From contig NZ_QOVG01000003.1 in NCBI RefSeq assembly GCF_010119615.1, forward strand, positions 248,001 to 312,000: a stretch of DNA of 64,000 nucleotides, written 5' to 3'. The translations under genes and the position numbers were made by a program. A model generated the notes under the pieces. That model was given only the letters and a program-made list of their open reading frames with translations, made no database searches and had not been told where the DNA came from. The first letter of the stretch is position 1. Each line of letters begins with the position of its first letter. Below, piece after piece: positions 1 through 7,060 of the stretch. Source of the stretch: Pseudoxanthomonas gei. GTDB lineage: Bacteria; Pseudomonadota; Gammaproteobacteria; Xanthomonadales; Xanthomonadaceae.

Positions 1-73
1 ACAGGCTGCCCGACAGCGAGCCGAGCAGGTAGGCGGCGAGGATCAGCAGCAGGGACACGGCGGGTGCGGGCAT
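1..73 (-). CDS. plsY: Glycerol-3-phosphate acyltransferase PlsY, N-terminus only
   Basis: Only the first 24 codons lie in the window; the gene runs off the left edge. The start ATG is at 73-71 and the translation is a single hydrophobic segment ending LLGSLSGSL, which matches the first membrane helix and the conserved LLGS...SGS start of PlsY. PlsY is an inner-membrane enzyme that moves an acyl group from acyl-phosphate to glycerol-3-phosphate, the first step of phospholipid synthesis. It follows the DAK2-DegV gene by 31 bases on the same strand, so the two probably share a transcript. Identification rests on a short stretch and on what I recall of the family. Confidence 0.65.
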   Translation of the reverse strand, partial: MPAPAVSLLLILAAYLLGSLSGSL

Positions 74-104
74 GCCGGTGATTATGCGGCAGGCCGCGCC
101 GGCT

Positions 105-1922
105 TCAGGACGCGGGCGCCGGTTGCAACGCCACGATCAGGGCACCGCGGCCCGCATGCGCGCCGATAGCCGCGCCGGTTTCGACCAGGAACGATTCGGC
201 CATGTCGATGCGATTGCCCAGCGCGGCCAGCAGGCGCGCACCTTCGGCGGGCGCGTCGCAATGGCCGACGATGACGCGCCAGCGCGTGTGTTCGGGCAGC
301 TGCCGGGCAACGCGCCGGGCGAACACTTCCGGCGCGCGTTCGCGTGCGAACAGCACCCCGCAGATGCCGAGCTTGCCGTCCGCGCCCACCCGGGCCATCG
401 GCGTCAACGCGGTGAGCCTGGCCAGCGGCGCGGCCCAGGCGGGAATGCGCCCGCCGCGCACCACGTGGCGGATGTCGCGGGTGATGGCCCACAGCCGGGT
501 CTGCGGGCGCAGCCGTTCCAGTTCGGCCAGGATCTGGTGTTCGTCGGCGCCGGCCTGGGCCATTTCCGCGGCCCGCCAGACCAGCAGCGCCTGCCCGCTG
601 GCCGCGTTGAAAGTGTCGAACACCCGCACGCGCTCGCTGCTGGTGCGGGTGGCGGCGTGTTCGCCCGACTGCAGGGTGCCGGAGACCGCGCGCGACAGGC
701 CCACGTAGACCACCTGCGGGTGATGGGCCAGGGCCAGCTCGAACTGGCGGATGAAGTCGCCCGGTGGCGGCTGGCTGGTACGCGGCAGTTGCCGCGACTG
801 GGCCATGCGCCGGTAGAACTCCTGCGTCGACAGCCCCGACTTGTCCAGGTAGTCGCGGCCATCCAGGTCCACGCGCGCCGGCACCACCGCAATGGCGTGG
901 CGCTCGGCGATCTCGTGCGGCAGGTCGGCGGCGCTGTCGGTGACGATGGCCACGCGCAGGCCCGACGCCGCGCTGCGCTGCTGGCGCAGCATGTCATCGG
1001 CCTTCATCGCCTCGACCAGGCCCAGGCCGGCGCAGGCGTCGAACACCAGCTGCGGGCTGGCCGCATGCGCATGCACGCGCATGCGGCTGCTGCCACCGGC
1101 TATGACGATGGAGTCGGCGCCGGTGGCTTCCAGCGCCTGGCGCAGGCGTTCGCGATCCAGGTCGCCGCCCAGCACCAGGCATTCGCTGCACCAGCGGCGC
1201 TGCGGATCGACCTCATGCGCGTGGGCCACCGGTTCCACTGTCTCGTTGGCCGCAGCCGCCTGGTGGCCGCGCACGCGGATCGCGCGCGGGCCACCCTCGA
1301 CGAATTCGGCGATGCCTTCCAGCAGGTCGACGAAGCCCTTGGCCCCGGCATCCACCACGCCGGCCTTCTGCAGCACGGCCAGCTGGCTGGGTGTCTCGGC
1401 CAGGGCGCGGCGGGCGCGGATCAGGGCGCGGGCGAAGCCCTCGCGCGAGCTGCGGCCGCTACCGCCGGCGCTGTGTTTTTCGAGCTCCTCGGCGAAGGCC
1501 GAGATGACGCTGACGATGGTGCCTTCCACCGGCTTGGCCAGGGCCAGCCGTGCCGAGGCCGCGCCATGGCGGACCGCCGCCGCCAGCGAGGCCGCGTCCA
1601 GCGACGGCAGCAGCTTCACCTGCCCGGCCACGCCATGCAGGAACTGGGCGAGGATGGCGCCGGAATTGCCACGCGCGCCGTCGATGGCGTCGTCGCCGAC
1701 CCGCGTCAGCAGCTCGCCGGCATGGCGGCTGCGCCGGCTGAGCGCGCCGTTGAGCACGCTGCCCAGGGTCGAGGCCAGGTTGTTGCCGGTATCACCGTCG
1801 GCGACCGGGAACACGTTGATGCGATTGAGGCCGTCACGGCCGGCGATGACCCGGCGCGCGCCGGCGATCAGCGCACGGCGCAGGGCCGGCGCGGTCAGGG
1901 AAAGCTCGGGGTGGGATTCCAT
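105..1922 (-). CDS. DAK2 (FakA-like) / DegV (FakB-like) fusion protein
   Basis: This 605-aa protein has two parts. Residues about 15-210 resemble the DhaL/DAK2 nucleotide-binding kinase fold (NVFPVADGDTGNNL near the start, then GARGNSGAILAQ). Residues about 315-600 resemble the DegV fatty-acid-binding fold (VTDSAADLP, then TSQPPPGDF). In Gram-positive bacteria FakA (DAK2) and FakB (DegV) are separate proteins that phosphorylate exogenous fatty acids to acyl-phosphate; here both are in one chain. The next gene downstream is plsY, which uses acyl-phosphate, so a fatty-acid kinase role is a reasonable inference but unproven. ATG at 1922 was chosen over an adjoining TTG at 1925; the ribosome site is weak. 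The protein should be cytoplasmic. Confidence 0.8.
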   Translation of the reverse strand: MESHPELSLTAPALRRALIAGARRVIAGRDGLNRINVFPVADGDTGNNLASTLGSVLNGALSRRSRHAGELLTRVGDDAIDGARGNSGAILAQFLHGVAGQVKLLPSLDAASLAAAVRHGAASARLALAKPVEGTIVSVISAFAEELEKHSAGGSGRSSREGFARALIRARRALAETPSQLAVLQKAGVVDAGAKGFVDLLEGIAEFVEGGPRAIRVRGHQAAAANETVEPVAHAHEVDPQRRWCSECLVLGGDLDRERLRQALEATGADSIVIAGGSSRMRVHAHAASPQLVFDACAGLGLVEAMKADDMLRQQRSAASGLRVAIVTDSAADLPHEIAERHAIAVVPARVDLDGRDYLDKSGLSTQEFYRRMAQSRQLPRTSQPPPGDFIRQFELALAHHPQVVYVGLSRAVSGTLQSGEHAATRTSSERVRVFDTFNAASGQALLVWRAAEMAQAGADEHQILAELERLRPQTRLWAITRDIRHVVRGGRIPAWAAPLARLTALTPMARVGADGKLGICGVLFARERAPEVFARRVARQLPEHTRWRVIVGHCDAPAEGARLLAALGNRIDMAESFLVETGAAIGAHAGRGALIVALQPAPAS

Positions 1923-2063
1923 CAATCCAAGTCTGCATCAACTGCCGCCGGGCCCATGATGCGTCGCAGCAGCGATGGCCCGAACCGGCACAGGCGCCGC
2001 CCGCCCCGGCGCGTTATAGTCCGCGCGTTCCATCGCGCCGATCCGTCCGGACAGGAGTCTCCC

Positions 2064-2351
2064 ATGCTGCGTCCAAGCCTCGCCCTGCTGCTGCTCTGCG
2101 CCAGCGCGCACGCCATGGCCCAGAACGGGCGGGATGCGCCCGCCAATCCGGGCGCCTGCCAGGAAACCGAAATCGCGGCCCGCGAGAGCGCCGAGCCGGC
2201 CGCCAACCTCCATTCCAAAGCCAGCGCCACGCGCAGCAAGTACGCCCGGCCCGCCGCGTCCGGCACCACGGTCGGCGGCGGCGGCGACGACGCCCTGCCC
2301 CGCGCGCGCAACGCCAGGTGGCACAGCTTCCTGCCCGGGATGTTTCGCTGA
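2064..2351 (+). CDS. Small secreted protein, unknown function
   Basis: A 95-aa protein starts at ATG 2064, eight bases after an AGGAG ribosome site (2053-2057 region). It begins with a clear signal peptide (hydrophobic run LALLLLCASAHAMA, likely cleaved after AMA) and the rest is polar, low-complexity and Gly/Arg-rich, with a GGGGDD patch. Two cysteines are present, one in the signal region and one in the mature part. It overlaps the start of mtfA by 34 bases, so the two are probably co-transcribed. I do not recognise a domain. Translation is credible because of the ribosome site and the signal peptide. Confidence 0.65.
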   Translation: MLRPSLALLLLCASAHAMAQNGRDAPANPGACQETEIAARESAEPAANLHSKASATRSKYARPAASGTTVGGGGDDALPRARNARWHSFLPGMFR

Positions 2352-3109
2352 TCGCAGGCTGGTTCGGCTGGGCCAGGCGCCCGCCTCCCCTCGTCGATGA
2401 CGCCCTGTGGACGGCCGTCCGCCAGGGCACGCCGTGGCTGCTGGCCCTGGACGAGGTGCGCGCCGCCCGCCTGCAAACGCTGGCCGCCCGGTTCCTGCAC
2501 GAGAAGACCATCACCCCGCTGGGCGGCCTGTCACTGGATGCCCACGCGCGCCTGCAACTGGCGGCGCTGTGTTGCCTGCCGCTGATCGAATTCGGGGCCA
2601 CCGGACTGCAAGGCTGGTCGCAGCTGCTGGTCTATCCCGATGCCTTCCGGGTGCAGCGCAGCCACGTCGATCCGGCCGGCGTGCTGCACGAATACGAGGA
2701 CGAGCTGAGCGGCGAATCCTGGGATGCCGGGCCGCTGATCCTGTCGTGGGCCGACGTGCAGGCCGACCTGGCCGAACCCGATGCGGGCTTCTGCGTGGCC
2801 GTGCATGAAATGGCGCACAAGCTGGATGCGCTGGATGGCGCGATGGACGGCACCCCGCCGCTGCCGCGCGCCTGGCAGCGGCTATGGGCCACCGATTTCC
2901 AGCGCAGCTTCGATGCCTTCTGCGTGCGCGTCGATCGCGGTGAAGACACGGCGGTGGATCCCTACGCCTCCGAATCGCCCGAGGAATTCTTCGCCGTGGC
3001 CAGCGAGCTGCATTTTTCCGCGCCCGCCCTGCTGCAGGCCGAGCTGCCCGAAGTCGCGGCCCACCTGCAGCGCTTCTACGGCACCCCGCCATTGCCGTTG
3101 CCGTTGTAG
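2318..3109 (+). CDS. mtfA: MtfA-like zinc-dependent peptidase
   Basis: A 263-aa protein matching the MtfA (Mlc titration factor A) family in length and layout. The zinc-binding helix HEMAHKLD sits near residue 165, and the family pattern FLHEKTITPLGG, then CCLPLIEFG, then LVYPDAF is visible. A later ESPEEFFAVASE segment probably supplies the third zinc ligand. MtfA is a cytoplasmic aminopeptidase; in E. coli it also binds the repressor Mlc and so affects PTS sugar uptake. Whether that partner exists here is unknown. The start is a GTG inside the upstream small gene, giving a family-typical length. The stop codon lies within the first bases of a REP palindrome (3105-3197). Confidence 0.85.
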   Translation: MAQLPARDVSLIAGWFGWARRPPPLVDDALWTAVRQGTPWLLALDEVRAARLQTLAARFLHEKTITPLGGLSLDAHARLQLAALCCLPLIEFGATGLQGWSQLLVYPDAFRVQRSHVDPAGVLHEYEDELSGESWDAGPLILSWADVQADLAEPDAGFCVAVHEMAHKLDALDGAMDGTPPLPRAWQRLWATDFQRSFDAFCVRVDRGEDTAVDPYASESPEEFFAVASELHFSAPALLQAELPEVAAHLQRFYGTPPLPLPL

Positions 3110-3197
3110 GAGCTGCGCAAGCTGCGACCGTGCATAGCGGCCGCACCGGATCTTCCTGGGCCCATGATTTCGGGTCGCAGCTTGCGCAGCTCCTGCA
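3105..3197. repeat. REP-type inverted repeat between convergent genes
   Basis: Two arms of about 25 bases (TGTAGGAGCTGCGCAAGCTG and its reverse complement) are separated by about 45 bases. The left arm supplies the mtfA stop codon. It lies between the convergent mtfA and phoQ, so a bidirectional transcription-stop role is possible, but no T-run follows. Confidence 0.75.
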
Positions 3198-3212
3198 AGG
3201 GCCTGCGACTGC

Positions 3213-4658
3213 CTACAGACCCTGCGGCAAGGTCACTTCGAAGCGCGCCCCGCCCAGTTCCGTGGAGCGCCGCACATGCAGCTCGCCGCGGTAGCCGCGC
3301 ACCAGGTCCTGCACGATGGCCAGGCCGATGCCATGGCCCTGCACGCGCTCGTCGCCGCGCACGCCGCGCTGCAGGATGTGGGCCACGTCCTCCTCTTCGA
3401 TGCCGGGACCGTCGTCGTCCACCGCCAGCTGCAGGCCGGCGCGGCGGTTGCCCACGGTCTGGGTCGGCGTGGCGGTCAGCAACACGCGCGAACGCGCCCA
3501 CTTGAATGCGTTCTCCAGCAGGTTGCCCATCAGTTCCTGCAGGTCGCCCGGTTCGCCATGGAAGCGCGCGGCCGGGTCGATCTCGAATTCGCAGATCACG
3601 CCCTTGCCCGCATAGACCTTCTCCAGGCCACGCACGATCTCCTCGGCATTGGATTCGATCGGCACCGGGGCGGCGAACAGGGCATGGCCGCTGGAAGCCG
3701 CGCGCGCCAGCTGGTAGGACACCAGGTTGTTCATGCGCTTGAGCTGGGTATCCAGTTCGTCGCGCAGGGCGATGGCATGCACGCCTTCGTCCAGTTGCGA
3801 ACGCAGCACCGCCAGCGGCGTCTTCAGGCTGTGGGCCAGGTCGGCCAGGGTGTTGCGCTGGCGATCCAGGTTCTCGCGCTCGCTTTCAATGAAGGCATTG
3901 ATGCTTTCGGTCAGCGGTTCCAGCTCGCGCGGCTGGCGTTCGGTCATGCGGCTGGCCTGGCCGCGCTGCACGCGGGTCAGTTCACTGATCACCCGCTGCA
4001 GCGGCCGCAGGCTCCAGTTGAGCACCAGCACCTGCAGCAGCAGCATGAACAGGCCCGCCAGGCCCAGGTAGGCCCACAGCGCGCCACGGAAGGTGCGCAG
4101 TTGCGAGCCGAGCACGCTGGCGTCCTCGGAGATGTAGATGGAATACGGGAACTCGGCGTTAGGCCCGCGGTTGGCGTAGATGGTGCCCAGCCCGAACTGG
4201 TAGACCTCGCCCTGCCTGCCGTCGATCTGGGTCATCGCCACGGGGCCGTGGAAGGCTTCCTGCAAGGGCCGCAGCATGGCCGGATTGGGCAGCACCGGGC
4301 CCAGGGTGGAATCGGAACCCCAGCGCGCGTTGGGCAGCACGACTTCGGCGTACAGGCCGCTGCCGGGCTGGGTGAAGCGCGGGTCCACCGGCAGTTCCGG
4401 CGGGATCAGGCTGCCGTCGCGCGCGAACTCCACCTTGTTGGCATACGACAGGGCGTAGCCCTTGAGGCGGTGGCGCAGGTTCTGCTCGGCGGTGCTGACG
4501 AAGGCGCGGTCCAGCGCGTAACCGGCCAGGGCCAGGAAGGCGACCAGGCCCAGGCTGGCGGCGAGCAGCTGGCGCGCGCGCAAAGAACGCGGGCGCCATC
4601 CCGTGAAAGGATCGCGCCCGCGTTTGCTGTCGTCAGCGTCTGCCGCGCGCGGGGGCAT
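3213..4658 (-). CDS. phoQ: PhoQ-type sensor histidine kinase
   Basis: A 481-aa inner-membrane sensor kinase. A first membrane helix (LLAASLGLVAFLALAGYAL, about residues 32-50) is followed by a periplasmic sensor of about 120 residues, a second helix (GLAGLFMLLLQVLVLNWSL), a HAMP-like linker, the dimerisation/H box DLAHSLKTP with the phospho-accepting His near residue 275, and an HATPase domain with N (GNLLENAFKWA), G1 (DDGPGIEEED) and G2 (GHGIGLAI) boxes. It overlaps phoP (ATGA at 4658), so the two are translationally coupled. PhoQ proteins sense low Mg2+, antimicrobial peptides or acid. Assignment as PhoQ rather than another OmpR-class kinase rests on pairing and overall resemblance. Confidence 0.85.
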   Translation of the reverse strand: MPPRAADADDSKRGRDPFTGWRPRSLRARQLLAASLGLVAFLALAGYALDRAFVSTAEQNLRHRLKGYALSYANKVEFARDGSLIPPELPVDPRFTQPGSGLYAEVVLPNARWGSDSTLGPVLPNPAMLRPLQEAFHGPVAMTQIDGRQGEVYQFGLGTIYANRGPNAEFPYSIYISEDASVLGSQLRTFRGALWAYLGLAGLFMLLLQVLVLNWSLRPLQRVISELTRVQRGQASRMTERQPRELEPLTESINAFIESERENLDRQRNTLADLAHSLKTPLAVLRSQLDEGVHAIALRDELDTQLKRMNNLVSYQLARAASSGHALFAAPVPIESNAEEIVRGLEKVYAGKGVICEFEIDPAARFHGEPGDLQELMGNLLENAFKWARSRVLLTATPTQTVGNRRAGLQLAVDDDGPGIEEEDVAHILQRGVRGDERVQGHGIGLAIVQDLVRGYRGELHVRRSTELGGARFEVTLPQGL

Positions 4659-5344
4659 CAGCCCTCGTGGTTGCGCGGAATGGCGAAACGGTAACCGCGG
4701 CCACGCACGGTTTCGATCGGCTTGAGCTCGCCTTCCGGGTCCAGCTTCTTGCGCAGGCGGCCGATGAAGACCTCCAGCACGTTGGAGTCACGGTCGAAAT
4801 CCTGCTGGTAGATGTGCTCGGTCAGGTCGGCCTTGGAGACCAGTTCGCCGGCATGCATCATCAGGTATTCCAGCACCTTGTATTCGTAGCTGGTCAGGTC
4901 GATGTTGCCGCCATTGACGCTGACCGTCTGCGCGGCCAGGTCCAGGGCCACCGGGCCGCATTCCAGGGTCGGCTTGGACCAGCCGGCGGCGCGGCGCAGC
5001 AGCGCATTGACGCGCGCCAGCAGTTCCTCGACGTGGAAGGGCTTGACCAGGTAGTCGTCGGCGCCCTGCTTCAGGCCTTCGACCTTGTCCTGCCAGCTGG
5101 AACGCGCGGTCAGGATCAGCACCGGGAATTTCTTGCCTTCGTCGCGCAGGGCCTTGATCAGTTCCATGCCCGACATCTTGGGCAGGCCCAAGTCGATGAT
5201 GCCCACGTCGAACGGAACCTCGCGGCCCATGTACAGGCCCTCTTCGCCATCCTGCGCGGCATCCACGGCAAAACCCTCACGCTTCAGGCGCGCGGCCAGG
5301 GTCTCGCGAAGGGGGGCTTCATCTTCGACCAGCAAAATACGCAT
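4658..5344 (-). CDS. phoP: PhoP response regulator (OmpR/PhoB family)
   Basis: A 228-aa two-domain regulator. The receiver has the acidic pocket (VEDE at 7-9), phospho-acceptor Asp51 in IIDLGLP, the conserved Thr/Ser (ILTAR) and Lys (LVKPF). The C-terminal winged helix has the family end RGRGYRF. Length and sequence match PhoP of xanthomonads and enterics. phoQ starts at the stop codon of this gene. Downstream targets usually include envelope and stress genes. A PepSY-domain periplasmic protein precedes it in the same direction, a common arrangement upstream of phoPQ in this family. Confidence 0.9.
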   Translation of the reverse strand: MRILLVEDEAPLRETLAARLKREGFAVDAAQDGEEGLYMGREVPFDVGIIDLGLPKMSGMELIKALRDEGKKFPVLILTARSSWQDKVEGLKQGADDYLVKPFHVEELLARVNALLRRAAGWSKPTLECGPVALDLAAQTVSVNGGNIDLTSYEYKVLEYLMMHAGELVSKADLTEHIYQQDFDRDSNVLEVFIGRLRKKLDPEGELKPIETVRGRGYRFAIPRNHEG

Positions 5345-5489
5345 GGACTCTCCCTGAACTTGCTAGTGCGGCCGATGGGCCGCGGTGGTGGAACCAATAT
5401 GTAAGCGGGTATGGAACGCAATGGCGGAAGACGCTGAGACGTGTCGGCTGACACGTTCCGGTACTCCAGGCCCGCCGGGGCGCTGCGGC

Positions 5490-5882
5490 TCAGGGCTTCG
5501 GCGGACGCTCGCCACGCTGGCGTGGACGGGACGCGTCATCACGGGGAGACAGGGTACGTGCCCGTTCAGTTGCGTCGCGTGAACGCTGCGGGTCGTCATC
5601 CATGTAGCGCACGCGGCCGCGGTCATCCATCACCTTGACGCGGTTGATCTCGCGGCCGTCGTACTGCACGCGTTCGGCACCCAGCACCTGGCCGCCGGTT
5701 TCGCGCTGGGCCCGGCGCACCGAGTCCGACAGCGAGGCGGGATTGCGCGGCGGCAGCACGTCCGGCGCCTGGACCGGCGCGGGGCGCTCACGCGGCGCTG
5801 GCTGTGCCCAGGCACTGGCGGCCAGGCCGCCCAGGGCGGTCAGCAGCAGGAACGGGAGCAGTCGGTGGCGCGTAATCTTCAT
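5490..5882 (-). CDS. Periplasmic PepSY-domain protein
   Basis: A 130-aa protein with a signal peptide (LLPFLLLTALGGLAASAWA), a proline-rich linker and a short PepSY-like unit at about residues 58-95 (ETGGQVLGAE, then YDGREINRVKVMDDRGRVRY). The tail is very basic and disordered. PepSY modules act as small periplasmic regulators, often of proteases or sensor proteins. Its position 145 bases upstream of phoPQ suggests it could feed into PhoQ sensing; that is inference. The start was chosen because it gives a complete signal peptide. Confidence 0.7.
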   Translation of the reverse strand: MKITRHRLLPFLLLTALGGLAASAWAQPAPRERPAPVQAPDVLPPRNPASLSDSVRRAQRETGGQVLGAERVQYDGREINRVKVMDDRGRVRYMDDDPQRSRDATERARTLSPRDDASRPRQRGERPPKP

Positions 5883-6026
5883 AACGGAATCGTAACGGAT
5901 CCGGGCTTCCCTGAATGAACGGGAGCACGACAGGCGCAGGCCTAAGTGGAGGACAGGACTGGGATTCTGGCCCGCAGCGGTGAATCCGATCTGAACTTAT
6001 CCACAGCGGTTCAGCTAGCTGTACGC

Positions 6027-6935
6027 TCAGAAAATCTCGGCGACGCAGCAGCGCAGGGAGCCGCCGGCCGCTTCTATGGCGTGCAGGGGAACGCTGCGCA
6101 CGGCAAATCCGTTGCGGGCCAGGGCGGCGCGGGTGGCCGGGGCCAGGGCGGCCTCGGCGTCGGCGCTCATCCAGACGCTGTGGTCGGTCAGGGAAATGGC
6201 GTTGCCGGCGAAGGCGGCATGTTCCAACGGCGACAGGGTGATGCCGCCGGGGCCGTACACGGCGGCAATGGCGGCCGGCACGCCGGGGTCGGCGAAGCCC
6301 TCCGGGGCAATCAGGGCGGCCCGCCCGGCCAGCACGGCCAGGACGACGTTGGTGTGGTATTCGCCGGGGGCCAGGTCGAACATCAGGGTGGCGCGCAGGC
6401 CAAAGGCCTGGTGCATGAGGGCGGCGCCGGCTTCGTCGCAGCGCTCGGACAGGCCGCAGTAGCCCAGGCCGCGGGCGCGGTCGATGACCAGGGCGCCGGT
6501 GAGTTCGCAGGGGTGGGGCTGGGTGGACAGGTCGACGAGGGTGTAACCGGCCTGGTGGAAGTAGTCGCGAATATCGCTGCGCGCCGCCTCGCGCTGGCGC
6601 ACGGCATGGCGCATGCGGCCCACGATCAAGCGCCCGGGCACGGTGGCGAAGGCGTTGTTGGGAAACAGGCCGTCAGGGGCGGCCGGGTCACCGGGAAAGG
6701 TGACCACAGGTAGCTCCGTTGCCAATGCTTGCTGCAGGGCCAGGTGCTGGGCAGTGGCGGCCGCACCATCGAAAGCCGACGCCTCCGCCATATAGACGTT
6801 GTCGCTGGCCGATTGCTCGGCCCGGGCGAAGCCTTCGGGGGAAACCAGGAAGGCCGACTTGGCGGTAGCCGGGCCGAAATCAGCAGGGGTCCGACCAGCG
6901 TATTGGAAAAAATCGGAGCTACTACGCGTAATCAT
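6027..6935 (-). CDS. Amidinotransferase-fold hydrolase (CtlX/DDAH-like)
   Basis: A 302-aa protein of the guanidino-modifying superfamily (arginine deiminase, DDAH, CtlX). Visible signatures are the substrate-binding FPNN near residue 90, a GYCGLSERCD segment, the catalytic His region (GEYHTNVVLAVL) and the catalytic cysteine at the end (GGSLRCCVAEIF, one of the paired Cys). These enzymes hydrolyse guanidino or ureido groups of arginine derivatives or citrulline; the exact substrate cannot be read here. ATG at 6935 (MITRS) was preferred over an upstream in-frame start at 7013, because the extra 26 residues look unlike the family and no ribosome site is visible for either. Not obviously linked to its neighbours. 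Confidence 0.75.
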   Translation of the reverse strand: MITRSSSDFFQYAGRTPADFGPATAKSAFLVSPEGFARAEQSASDNVYMAEASAFDGAAATAQHLALQQALATELPVVTFPGDPAAPDGLFPNNAFATVPGRLIVGRMRHAVRQREAARSDIRDYFHQAGYTLVDLSTQPHPCELTGALVIDRARGLGYCGLSERCDEAGAALMHQAFGLRATLMFDLAPGEYHTNVVLAVLAGRAALIAPEGFADPGVPAAIAAVYGPGGITLSPLEHAAFAGNAISLTDHSVWMSADAEAALAPATRAALARNGFAVRSVPLHAIEAAGGSLRCCVAEIF

Positions 6936-7060
6936 GTAGATGCTTTGCAGCGAGCCAGGGGGACGAAGGCTACCGCAAGGCGGAATCGCCTTCATCAACA
7001 AGGTCACCCGCATCTGCGTTATTGACCTGGTGCCCTCCCACCGAAAGCAGATTTTTTGAC

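Noticed and set aside
72-2063. Long plus-strand frame over the DAK2-DegV gene
   Set aside because: Shadow of the minus-strand gene; only its last part from 2064 has a ribosome site and a signal peptide, and that part is reported as a separate small gene.
5997-6005. Perfect DnaA-box word TTATCCACA
   Set aside because: It is a single copy with no neighbouring boxes or A/T-rich unwinding region. One perfect nine-base match in 64 kb is near chance level, so it is not called an origin.
6936-7013. N-terminal extension of the CtlX/DDAH-like protein
   Set aside because: The extra 26 residues do not look like the family, and no ribosome site supports the farther start.
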